From NCBI RefSeq assembly GCF_016900355.1, contig NZ_JACJKA010000025.1, positions 1-55,824 on the forward strand: a stretch of 55,824 bases of DNA. The letters are read 5' to 3'. The notes beneath the pieces were generated by a model. That model did no database searches. It was not told the DNA's origin and saw only the letters and a program-made list of their open reading frames with translations. Position numbers and translations under genes: made by a program. The stretch comes from Bacteroides mediterraneensis. Lineage in GTDB: Bacteria > Bacteroidota > Bacteroidia > Bacteroidales > Bacteroidaceae. Shown one piece after another: positions 46,398-54,025 of this stretch (positions are counted from its first letter, which is position 1; each line of letters starts with the position of its first letter).

Positions 46398-47407
46398 TGA
46401 AAGAGAAATTTCGTAACATATTCTGGTTCTTCGGTATCTTTGCCATCGTGGTCATGCTGTGCACGTTCGACATGGACTACCAGGAACTCTGGCAGAATCT
46501 GCGGAAAGCCGGTATCTGGTTTCCGGCCGTTATCCTGCTGTGGGTGTTCATCTACTACCTGAACACCTGGTCGTGGTATGTCATCATCCGTGACGGGAAG
46601 CATGCCAAGGTGCCTTTCTGGAAAGTCTATAAGTTGACAGTTTCCGGCTTTGCCCTGAACTATGCCACTCCGGTGGGACTGATGGGAGGGGAGCCGTACC
46701 GCATCATGGAGCTGACCCCTTACGTGGGAGCCAGCAAGGCCACTTCGTCGGTCATCCTCTACGTGATGATGCACATCTTTTCCCATTTCTGCTTCTGGTT
46801 GACGGGCGTGGTGCTGTATCTCATTTTTGAACCGATGAACTGGGGAATGGGTATCGTGCTGGCGGTAGTAGCCTTCTTCTGCCTGCTGGCCATCTATTTC
46901 TTCATGAAAGGCTACCGCAACGGAATGGCCGTACGCACGTTCAAGTTGTTGGGCCATGTGCCCTACGTGAAACGCTGGGCTCATCGTTTCCTGACGGAGA
47001 AAAAGGAATCGCTGGAGCGGGTGGACGCACAGATAGCCGAACTCCACAAGCAGCGGAAGAGTACGTTCTACGTGTCGTTGGGACTGGAGTTCATGGCTCG
47101 CATCGTGAGCTGTGCCGAGGTGTTCTTCATCCTGAATATCCTGACCGACCACGTGAGTTTCCTGTCGTGCATCCTGATTATGGCCTTCACCTCCCTATTT
47201 GCCAACCTGTTCTTTTTCTCGCCCATGCAGCTGGGTGCCCGTGAGGGAGGATTTGCGCTGGCCGTGGGCGGACTGGCCATCCCGAGTGCGTTCGGTATCT
47301 ATACCGGACTGATTACCCGTGTGCGCGAATTGATTTGGATTGTAATCGGAGTGTTGTTGATGAAAGTCGGCAATGGAACCCAAAATACTACAAAAAAAGA
47401 TGAATAA
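46397..47407 (+). CDS. UPF0104/LPG-synthase-type membrane protein
   Basis: 336 residues, about eight membrane helices. The C-terminal half holds 'FLSCILIMAFTSLFANLFFF' and SPMQLGAREGGFALAVGGL, the latter the typical PxxxGxxEG-like motif of the lysylphosphatidylglycerol synthase membrane domain (flippase-like, UPF0104). No aminoacyl-transfer domain follows, so it is not MprF itself. It may translocate the lipid made by the preceding enzyme. It starts in the preceding gene's stop (1-bp overlap) and overlaps the HAD gene by 8 bp. Confidence 0.8.
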   Translation: MKEKFRNIFWFFGIFAIVVMLCTFDMDYQELWQNLRKAGIWFPAVILLWVFIYYLNTWSWYVIIRDGKHAKVPFWKVYKLTVSGFALNYATPVGLMGGEPYRIMELTPYVGASKATSSVILYVMMHIFSHFCFWLTGVVLYLIFEPMNWGMGIVLAVVAFFCLLAIYFFMKGYRNGMAVRTFKLLGHVPYVKRWAHRFLTEKKESLERVDAQIAELHKQRKSTFYVSLGLEFMARIVSCAEVFFILNILTDHVSFLSCILIMAFTSLFANLFFFSPMQLGAREGGFALAVGGLAIPSAFGIYTGLITRVRELIWIVIGVLLMKVGNGTQNTTKKDE

Positions 47408-48122
47408 ACTGACAGATGTGAAAGGCGTAATTTTTGATTACGGAGGTACGATTGATACAAACAGCCGCCACTGGGCGGAAGTGCTGTGGAGCAAGTATGA
47501 GGAATTTCAGGTGCCGGTGGACAAAGCCAGCTTCCGTGAGGCGTATGTACACGGCGAGCGCACGCTGGCCCGGGTGCCGTTGGTGAAGCCGGAGCATAAC
47601 TTCCACGATGTACTGCGCATCAAGACCGACATTCAGGTGAAATACCTGGTAGAGCAGGGCAAGCTGGACGAAGCAACTACCAGCCGCGAGCGCTATGCCG
47701 AAAAGGTGGCCGACAGTTGCTATCGCTACGTGCTGGATGTGTTGGAGCGTACCCGTCCCGTGGTGAAGACCCTTTCCGAACGCTATAAGCTGGTGCTGGT
47801 GTCCAATTTCTACGGAAACATCCAGACCATCCTGAAAGACTTCGGCCTGTTCGATTTCTTTGCCGACATCATCGAGTCGTCGGTGGTGGGCGTACGCAAA
47901 CCTGATCCGGCCATTTACCGCTTGGGCGTGGAAGCCATGGGCCTGCCCGCCGAGAATGTGCTGGTGGTAGGCGATTCCTTCTCGAAGGACATGGTGCCTG
48001 CAAAGAAAGTGGGCTGCAAGGTGGCCTGGCTGAAAGGAGAGGGCTGGGGAAATGAAGAAATAGACGAAACCCTTCCGGACCTCATCATCACCGATTTGCC
48101 GGAATTGCTGTCGTATGTATAA
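47400..48122 (+). CDS. HAD-superfamily hydrolase with altered first motif
   Basis: 240 residues from the ATG at 47400. Motif I reads VIFDYGGTIDT. The nucleophile Asp is present, but the position two residues later, normally Asp or Tyr in phosphatases and dehalogenases, is Gly. Motif II is LVLVSNFYGN, motif III has the conserved Lys in GVRKPDPAIYRLG, and motif IV is VLVVGDSFSKDMVPAKKVG. The cap region is helical (about 15-90). It is embedded in the head-group cluster and may dephosphorylate an intermediate; loss of the general acid would lower ordinary phosphatase activity. Confidence 0.85.
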   Translation: MNKLTDVKGVIFDYGGTIDTNSRHWAEVLWSKYEEFQVPVDKASFREAYVHGERTLARVPLVKPEHNFHDVLRIKTDIQVKYLVEQGKLDEATTSRERYAEKVADSCYRYVLDVLERTRPVVKTLSERYKLVLVSNFYGNIQTILKDFGLFDFFADIIESSVVGVRKPDPAIYRLGVEAMGLPAENVLVVGDSFSKDMVPAKKVGCKVAWLKGEGWGNEEIDETLPDLIITDLPELLSYV

Positions 48123-48134
48123 GGAGGGGCACGG

Positions 48135-49340
48135 ATGAAAAAACAAGGAGTTGCCCTGGTGGAACGCCAATACCTGTTCCCCTTTGTACTGATTACCTCA
48201 CTCTTTTTCCTGTGGGGATTTGCCCATGCCATTCTGGACGTGTTGAACAAGCATTTTCAGGAACTGCTCACCATCACCCGTACTCACTCGGCCATGATTC
48301 AGGCTACGATGTACATGGGTTATTTCATCATGGCCATCCCCGCCGGATTGTTCATCAACCGTTACGGATACCGTCGGGGGGTGGTGTTAGGACTGTTGCT
48401 GTATGGCGTCGGCTCCCTGCTGTTCATTCCCGGACAGCACTGGATGTCATTCAATTTTTTCCTCTTCTCCCTGTTCGTCATCGGATGCGGACTGACCTTC
48501 CTGGAAACGGCCGCCAATCCGTATGTCACAGAATTAGGAGCGAAGGAGACCGCTGCCAGCCGCTTGAATTTCGCCCAGTCGTTCAACGGACTGGGATGCA
48601 TCTTTGCCCCGATTCTGACAGGAATTCTCCTGTTTGCCGACGAGGAAAAAGGGGCCAGCGGCAATGTGGCCCTCCCGTACGCTGTGATGGGTGTGATTGT
48701 GCTGTTGGCCGCCTTGGCTTTTGTGCGGGTGCGCTTGCCGGAAATTCCTCACGAGGAGGAGGTAGACAGCGAAGGAAACCGTGTCGGCCTCTGGGCCCAT
48801 AAACTGTTTGTTTTTGGCCTGATTGCCCTCTTCGCTTATGAGGTGGCCGAGATTTCCATCAACAGTTTCTTCATTAACTACGTGACCGAGGTAGGATGGA
48901 TGAACGCTCGCGATGCCTCCCTGATTCTGTCGTTCGGCGGACTGGGACTGTTTATGGTAGGACGTTTCGTAGGGAGTTGGATTATGCGCCGTGTGCGGGC
49001 TGAGAAAATGCTCTTCTGGTGCGCTACGGGAACGGTAATTACTACTTTGTTGGTGATTCTCGACCTGGGGTCTGTGTCGTTTGTGGCCCTGCTTTGCGGT
49101 TATGCCTTTGAAGCCATTATGTTCCCCACCATTTTCGCTCTCTCCTTGAAAGGACTGGGCAGCCATACGAAGCGCGCCTCTTCCTTCCTGATGATGTCAC
49201 CAGTAGGTGGTGCTGTGGGTCCCGTACTCATGGGACTGGTAGGCGATTATGCCGATATGCACTGGGCCTTTGTGGTACCCTTTGTTGGCTATGTAGTGGT
49301 GTGGTGTTATGCCCGTCACATGATGCGTCTGAAAAACTGA
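48135..49340 (+). CDS. FucP-like MFS sugar permease
   Basis: 401 residues, 12 membrane segments. 'FLWGFAHAILDVLNKHFQE' and 'FLETAANPYVTELGAKETAA' are the signatures of the fucose:proton symporter (FHS) family, which carries fucose, glucose, galactose and related sugars into the cell. Twelve bases separate it from the HAD gene. It may import a polyol or sugar used by the pathway, or simply share the transcript. Followed by a terminator at 49371-49418 shared with the opposite strand. Confidence 0.85.
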   Translation: MKKQGVALVERQYLFPFVLITSLFFLWGFAHAILDVLNKHFQELLTITRTHSAMIQATMYMGYFIMAIPAGLFINRYGYRRGVVLGLLLYGVGSLLFIPGQHWMSFNFFLFSLFVIGCGLTFLETAANPYVTELGAKETAASRLNFAQSFNGLGCIFAPILTGILLFADEEKGASGNVALPYAVMGVIVLLAALAFVRVRLPEIPHEEEVDSEGNRVGLWAHKLFVFGLIALFAYEVAEISINSFFINYVTEVGWMNARDASLILSFGGLGLFMVGRFVGSWIMRRVRAEKMLFWCATGTVITTLLVILDLGSVSFVALLCGYAFEAIMFPTIFALSLKGLGSHTKRASSFLMMSPVGGAVGPVLMGLVGDYADMHWAFVVPFVGYVVVWCYARHMMRLKN

Positions 49341-49370
49341 ACCTGCCCCATCGGGGGCTACAAAATAAAA

Positions 49371-49418
49371 GAAGCGCGGAACTTGAGGTGTCTCCCGATA
49401 CCCTGGGTTCCGCGCTTC
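49371..49418. terminator. Terminator between MFS gene and Spy-like gene
   Basis: GAAGCGCGGAAC (49371-49382) pairs with GTTCCGCGCTTC (49407-49418), a 12-bp perfect stem. The T-rich side is on the minus strand (forward AAAATAAAA at 49362-49370), so it mainly ends the 49451-50032 gene. Confidence 0.7.
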
Positions 49419-49450
49419 GGCGTATTAAATGATAAGTATAGAATTGGGGA

Positions 49451-50032
49451 TTATTTACCTTGTGGAGCCTGAGGAGCTTCCGGACATTGGTTCGAACATC
49501 CCGGAGCTGGCATCTGTCCCGGCTTGCCCATTCTTCCCTGCATCATCGGGCAGGGCTTCTGTCCCATGCGCTTGTGCATCTTTCCCGGACGGTCCATGCT
49601 GAACACCTTTTCCAGTTGACGGGCATTCAGGATTTTTTTGAAGGAATTGTAATACTTCTTCTGTGTGTCGAGCACTTTCTGACGTATTTCAAACCGCTTT
49701 TCAATGTCCTGCTGAATCTGTGCGTCGGTCCGTTCGCACGGTTTTACCTTTTCACCTTCCGGGGCCGGACGGCAATCCTTCAGCGCGGTCAGATACTCCT
49801 TGTAGAGGGTGGTGAACTGAGCCAGTTTGGCATCGTCCAGCATCAGTTGTTTGCCCATGCGGGCAGCCTGCATATCCATCCGCTGTTCCGGTGTCATTTT
49901 AGCACAATTTTCTTTTCCAGCCTTTGCCGGACACGTTTTCTGTGGAGCGTTTTGCGCCATCATGCTGCCACATCCCAGGCATGCAGCGAGAATCAATGTA
50001 GAGAATAAACGAGTTGTTTTCATTGTTGTCAT
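49451..50032 (-). CDS. Spy/CpxP-like periplasmic protein
   Basis: 193 residues from the ATG at 50032; 50023 is an equal alternative. The signal peptide is MKTTRLFSTLILAACLGCG..., ending at AQ near residue 27 (possible lipobox-like LGCG within it). The mature part is helical with a double MTPEQRMDMQAARMGKQLML/LTALKDC pattern, as in Spy/CpxP periplasmic chaperones (LTxxQ family). A Cys-, Pro- and Met-rich C-terminus ('KPCPMMQGRMGKPGQMPAPG') might bind metal. Two in-frame Cys pairs suggest redox or copper contact, but this is a guess. Expressed away from the palindrome array. Confidence 0.75.
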   Translation of the reverse strand: MTTMKTTRLFSTLILAACLGCGSMMAQNAPQKTCPAKAGKENCAKMTPEQRMDMQAARMGKQLMLDDAKLAQFTTLYKEYLTALKDCRPAPEGEKVKPCERTDAQIQQDIEKRFEIRQKVLDTQKKYYNSFKKILNARQLEKVFSMDRPGKMHKRMGQKPCPMMQGRMGKPGQMPAPGCSNQCPEAPQAPQGK

Positions 50033-50391
50033 TTTTTTAAGTTGAACATTTTGTTTCCAGTGCACTTACGACTCTAAGACAACCAGACCCCCTCAGGGTT
50101 TATTGAAAAATCCCACTTTTAACATTTGAAAGGGAAATGAGAATGGAAATGTGAATTTTTTAAAGGATGACGGAGTAATGATGAAAATTACTTGCGAAAA
50201 ACGCCTCTTGTGGCTCAGGTTTCCGGGCCTGAAAAAACGCAAGTGCGTTTGGACTCAAGCGCCTTTGCGTTTCAAGACAAACGCCTTTACGTTTTCCTTC
50301 AAACGCACTTGCGTTTTGGATGAAACGTCCTTGCGTTTTAGTTGAAACGCAAAGGCGTTTTTCAGGCGAAAATCTGCCGATTCATAAATAC
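50033..50391. other. Non-coding gap with palindrome array B
   Basis: This 359-base gap lies upstream of the Spy-like gene and downstream of the RluA-like gene, both on the minus strand. Besides the repeat array at 50234-50360 it contains an A/T-rich stretch (50100-50170) with no clear promoter motif. A short open frame of 64 codons on the plus strand runs through the array; it is an artefact of the 22-base repeat and is not called. Confidence 0.6.
50234..50360. repeat. Array B: six 22-bp-period palindromic units
   Basis: Six 17-base units start at 50234, 50256, 50278, 50300, 50322 and 50344, exactly 22 bp apart, with 5-base spacers ggact, caaga, tcctt, tggat and tagtt. Each is AAACGC-N4-GCGTTT or a close variant, with G-T changes at stem positions. 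Unit 1 with its spacer is identical to that of array A, and unit 4 is identical to unit 5 of array A. The whole block is framed by CCTGAAAAAACGC and GCGTTTTTCAGG, themselves an inverted repeat with one base of length difference. Confidence 0.9.
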
Positions 50392-52011
50392 TTAAAAATC
50401 AGCTTCTTTTACAATTTGGATTTTCTCTCCCGTCACCGGATGTACGAACTCCAGCGCGGCGGCGTGCAGGTACAGACGGTCGGACGGCTGGCCGTAGAGG
50501 TCATCGCCCACAATCGGATGATTCAGTCCTTCGGGATGCGCAGCATGTACCCGGAGCTGATGCGTGCGCCCCGTATGCGGATAAAACGTTACTCTTGTCT
50601 TCCCATCCTTGCGCTCCAGTACCCGGTAGGATGTGACCGCCCGTTTCCCGTATTCTTGGCTCACCATCTGGCGCGGGCGGTCCATCGGATTCGGACAGAG
50701 CGGCAGGTCGATGATACCCTCGTCCGTTTCCAGTTCCCCTTCCAGGATGGCCGTGTACCGCTTGCGGATGAGACGCGTCTCGAAAAGCGCCTGAAGCTCC
50801 TTGTGTACCTCTTTCGTCTTGGCTGCCAGCAACAGTCCGGACGTCGCCATGTCCAGCCGGTGCACGATGAGCGGTCCGGTAGCCTTGGGGTAGAGGTTGT
50901 GCAGCCGCTGGAGGATGGAATCGAGGTCGTTCTTGCCCGGTACGGAAAGCATGCCCGCCGGCTTGTGTACCACCACCAGCCACTCGTCCTCGTAGAGAAT
51001 CTCCAATGCCGTTTGTCGGTGTACGTCCTCCTCCAGCGGATTCGGTTCGACCTCCAGTCCCACGAGCATGTGTTTCAGAATCGGTTCACACTTCCCCTTG
51101 CACGACGGATAGAAATGCCCCTCGCGGCGTATCTCGTCCTTGGGCGACATGCCCCACCAGAATTCCCCCATGGCTAGGGGCTGGAGATGATGCAGGTACG
51201 CATACTGGAGCAGCTTGGGCAGGGCACATTCCCCCGCTCCGGCAGGCGGCGTCTTTTGCGGAGTGGCCCGGAAAATCTCACACAAATCTTTCACCTCGCC
51301 CCGGGCGTTGAGCATCCGGAACTGGGAAAACAGCCGCAACTGGAGAGCCGCCGAGCGTGTTTTCCGTTCGTGGCGCAACGCCTGAATCTCCTGGTCGAGT
51401 GTCTGGAAAGCCTCTCCGGCCTCCTGCACCTTCTCCTTCAGCCGCCGTTCCAACCGCTTGAACTCCGCTTTCTGGAACTGGCTTTCGCGCGACATCGCTT
51501 CGGCCTCTTCGGGAGACACCCCTCCTTTTCGCCGTTGTTCCCGATGGGCTTTCTCCTCTTTCAGTTTCTGTTTCTCACGGGTCAGTGTGACCTGGGCCTC
51601 TTCTTCCGCCTGCTTCCATGCCTCCCGTGCCGAGCGGTAAGTCTCGCTGGCCTCCAGTGCCGCAATCTGGTGGTTGATGCCCGAAATCTCCGCCTCCTCG
51701 ATGCGGAAGAACCCGTCGGGTTGCAGGAGGTCGTACACCGGCGGCACGAAAAACGCGTGGTGGTTGCTCCCGGCCAGGTTGCCCGAGAAAGCAGCCAGGT
51801 AACCCAGCTTTCCTTCTGTATCCTGGATGACCAGTACCCCGAACATCTTTCCCTGCCGGAGCTCTTCCTGCCAGTCGTCTCGTGTGAGCAGGTATTGGCG
51901 CACCTCTTCCGCCGCCAGTCGGGTGAGCGGGTGAGGGGTGTAGTGGAAGGGGAAAGTGAAAGCCTTGGGCAAGGCGATGCCTTCGGTCGGGGTGTGGAAA
52001 GAATGGATCAT
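50392..52011 (-). CDS. RluA-family RNA pseudouridine synthase with long N-terminal extension
   Basis: 539 residues, far longer than the 220-330 of simple family members. The C-terminal catalytic half (about 340-535) has VHRLDMATSGLLL with the catalytic Asp, HKPAGMLSVPG and HTGRTHQLRVHAAH. Residues about 120-215 form a strongly charged coiled coil ('REKQKLKEEKAHREQRRKGG'). Residues about 260-325 contain CKGKCEPILKHML, also seen in other Bacteroidetes homologues. The extension is probably for RNA or ribosome contact. The exact site is unknown. Its 3' end lies next to array B. Confidence 0.9.
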   Translation of the reverse strand: MIHSFHTPTEGIALPKAFTFPFHYTPHPLTRLAAEEVRQYLLTRDDWQEELRQGKMFGVLVIQDTEGKLGYLAAFSGNLAGSNHHAFFVPPVYDLLQPDGFFRIEEAEISGINHQIAALEASETYRSAREAWKQAEEEAQVTLTREKQKLKEEKAHREQRRKGGVSPEEAEAMSRESQFQKAEFKRLERRLKEKVQEAGEAFQTLDQEIQALRHERKTRSAALQLRLFSQFRMLNARGEVKDLCEIFRATPQKTPPAGAGECALPKLLQYAYLHHLQPLAMGEFWWGMSPKDEIRREGHFYPSCKGKCEPILKHMLVGLEVEPNPLEEDVHRQTALEILYEDEWLVVVHKPAGMLSVPGKNDLDSILQRLHNLYPKATGPLIVHRLDMATSGLLLAAKTKEVHKELQALFETRLIRKRYTAILEGELETDEGIIDLPLCPNPMDRPRQMVSQEYGKRAVTSYRVLERKDGKTRVTFYPHTGRTHQLRVHAAHPEGLNHPIVGDDLYGQPSDRLYLHAAALEFVHPVTGEKIQIVKEADF

Positions 52012-52084
52012 GGTGAGAAATTCAGTTCGTTTTTTATTGCGGGAGCAAAGGTACGAAGAAAATGGCTTTTATAAAAATGAAATC

Positions 52085-52122
52085 ATATATACCCTATATA
52101 TCGTATATATTTCTTATCTTTG
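52085..52122 (+). promoter_or_regulatory. Promoter and probable operator of the toxin-antitoxin pair
   Basis: TATCTTTG at 52115-52122 fits the -7 box, 15 bases before the antitoxin ATG. Across the -33 region lies a perfect 8-bp inverted repeat, ATATATAC (52085-52092) and GTATATAT (52103-52110). A ribbon-helix-helix antitoxin would be expected to bind such a site and repress its own operon. Confidence 0.6.
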
Positions 52123-52136
52123 CGAAAAAGAAGATT

Positions 52137-52394
52137 ATGGAAGCAACCGTTACTCATCGAAGAAAGATTATTGACCTGAAAGAAGATACTTTTAAGGCAC
52201 TTTCAGTCATGGCAGCCCGGCAGGGAACGAACCTGAAGAAGCTGATTGAGAATTTGCTTGACAAGACAGCGGAGGAATACGATGACAGTGAGGCTTACCG
52301 TTATTTGTCAGAAAACTATCCGGACGGGAAGGTCAAGCTGGAGGAAAAGGAGCGTAAGGAGTTTATGGACTGGTTGGGCGTGACTGAGAAATGA
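52137..52394 (+). CDS. Ribbon-helix-helix antitoxin
   Basis: 85 residues from the ATG at 52137; an upstream in-frame extension is ruled out by the promoter. Residues about 8-45 form the RHH strand and two helices ('KIIDLKEDTFKALSVMAARQ', 'GTNLKKLIENLLDKTAEE'). The tail (50-85) is acidic and disordered, typical of a toxin-neutralising arm. It overlaps the RelE-like gene by 4 bp, the normal arrangement for a type II pair. The operator is described at 52085-52122. Confidence 0.85.
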   Translation: MEATVTHRRKIIDLKEDTFKALSVMAARQGTNLKKLIENLLDKTAEEYDDSEAYRYLSENYPDGKVKLEEKERKEFMDWLGVTEK

Positions 52395-52693
52395 GAGTTG
52401 AATTTTCAAAGGAGTTTGAGAAGTCGGTCCGCAAGCTCTCTGGAAAGATGTTGGAATCCGTACGTGAGGCGGTTCAAGAAGTGATGGATGCGGAAGGCAT
52501 CGAGGAACTGACGGATTGCAAGAAGTTAGTGGATTACGATTTCATTTACCGTCTGAGAATAGGCAGTTACCGTGCCTTTTTCAGCTTTCATGTGCAGATT
52601 GTGGATGATTGTGTGATGTTTCTCTATCTTGTACCCAGGGGACAGGCATACGACAAGAAAATGGAAAAGAATCTGCAAAGAAAAGATGTGTGA
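52391..52693 (+). CDS. RelE/ParE-family toxin
   Basis: 100 residues: 'VEFSKEFEKSVRKLSGKMLE' and 'DFIYRLRIGSYRAFFSFHVQ' fit the RelE/ParE fold (two helices, then a four-stranded sheet with RIGSYR). RelE members cut mRNA on the ribosome; ParE members poison gyrase. Sequence alone does not settle which. Its stop codon TGA (52691-52693) directly abuts the stop codon of the convergent mcrC gene. Confidence 0.85.
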   Translation: MRVEFSKEFEKSVRKLSGKMLESVREAVQEVMDAEGIEELTDCKKLVDYDFIYRLRIGSYRAFFSFHVQIVDDCVMFLYLVPRGQAYDKKMEKNLQRKDV

Positions 52694-54025
52694 CTAGGGT
52701 TTGTTGCTTTGCAAATGCTTCCGTAGCAATTCTTCCGATACTGCCATTTTTGAAACAAAATCCGGATAGTCGGCAGCCTGTTGGGGAATGTGGAACAAAT
52801 AGGTTTCCAGTTCCGCGTTGTCATCTTCTCCATATCCTCGCAAGGAATGTCGCGTGATAGCATGCGCTTGCAAGGTGGGATGAATCAAAATGCCCTGTTT
52901 TCCTCTCAACCGATACATGTACGTGATGAGCTGATGTACATCCTCTCTTTTCTCTGTAGTCATCTTGTATTTGGCATCCACGATTGTTCCGTCGGATTTC
53001 CGGAAAAAGTCCAGGTAACGGGGAAATTTGTGCCCTTTGGCCAAGTAGATGCGTCCGGTACCTTTTTTGTTGTTGGGATGCGTGAATCCTTGTTTTGTGA
53101 GGATAGTGGCGAGGTATTCCTCCCACAAATAAGCCGCATCAAACAGAATGCCGTGTATCGGATTCTCTTGCTGCCCGTATTTGATTTTTTCGTGTCGCAG
53201 TATCCGTAAACAAAGTTTCTGAAGAGGCGCATAATGAGTGAAGTAAGGGTGAGGAATAATCTTCAAGTTGTGTCTGATTACGTTTTCTCTGTCTTGCCGA
53301 TGATAGTTTGGGGTGGCGGTCCTTATTTGGCTCACATTGTCTCGGGTCTGGGTGTCGCTTTCCAATAATGCTCTTCCGAATCGGGTGGTGCAGATATATT
53401 CGAGGGTGTGACGTATCAGCTCAGTCACTTGGTTGTCCAGACTGAACTCCCGGGTGCGATAGGCAATACGGCCATTAAACGGCAGGTTACATTTTATCTG
53501 TCGGGAAATGTCTATTACGCCGCGCACATTCGCGTCATTGTACGTATTCCGTTGGTATTCCTTGTAGACGCCTTGCGCCAGTGCCTCGTTAAGAAATTTG
53601 GGAAACAGATAGAGCAGAAAGTCGAAGACGGCTTCGTCGCTTGTTTCGTGTGGCATCCGGAAAAGGTTGAGGTACAGCACCTTTTGAAGCATGTAATGCA
53701 GGAAGAAATCTTCGCCGGTGTGCTGAACAAAACGCGACTGGATGGAAACGGAATGTTCGTTGACTCCTATAAATCCCACCAGATTGCCTGTCGTTAAGTG
53801 GACTTTTGTGCATTGCTTCCCTTTCCAATCGGTCTGTAAGGACATGAGAGGCTGATTACCTATTTTATCCTCACATTCCTCGAAAGAATAAGGGTAGATT
53901 AGCAAGTTGTTTCCACATTCATCCGTCAGTTCCGACAGGGTACGGTTGGCTACATTTTGTAGAGACAGGAATTCTTCAAGATTTTCCGATGTGGAAGAAT
54001 AGGGTGAGTTATCCTTCAATATCAT
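52694..54025 (-). CDS. mcrC: McrC-type nuclease subunit
   Basis: 443 residues. McrC carries the nuclease of the McrBC system and activates the McrB motor. The PD-(D/E)xK nuclease site reads PRYLDFF...IVDAKYK with Asp339, Asp350 and Lys352. WEEYL (301-305) supplies the usual upstream Glu. The N-terminal 200 residues form the domain that plugs the McrB ring (YNDANVRGVIDISRQI; NLPFNGRIAYRTREFSLDNQ are conserved). Overlaps mcrB by 17 bp. Convergent with the toxin gene with no gap. Confidence 0.92.
   Translation of the reverse strand: MILKDNSPYSSTSENLEEFLSLQNVANRTLSELTDECGNNLLIYPYSFEECEDKIGNQPLMSLQTDWKGKQCTKVHLTTGNLVGFIGVNEHSVSIQSRFVQHTGEDFFLHYMLQKVLYLNLFRMPHETSDEAVFDFLLYLFPKFLNEALAQGVYKEYQRNTYNDANVRGVIDISRQIKCNLPFNGRIAYRTREFSLDNQVTELIRHTLEYICTTRFGRALLESDTQTRDNVSQIRTATPNYHRQDRENVIRHNLKIIPHPYFTHYAPLQKLCLRILRHEKIKYGQQENPIHGILFDAAYLWEEYLATILTKQGFTHPNNKKGTGRIYLAKGHKFPRYLDFFRKSDGTIVDAKYKMTTEKREDVHQLITYMYRLRGKQGILIHPTLQAHAITRHSLRGYGEDDNAELETYLFHIPQQAADYPDFVSKMAVSEELLRKHLQSNKP

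Noticed and set aside
50151..50345. Small hypothetical protein on the plus strand over array B
   Set aside because: Same artefact of the 22-bp repeat as in array A.
32416..50360. CRISPR arrays
   Set aside because: The repeated units are 17 bases with 5-base gaps; there are no unique 25-40 base spacers and no cas genes.
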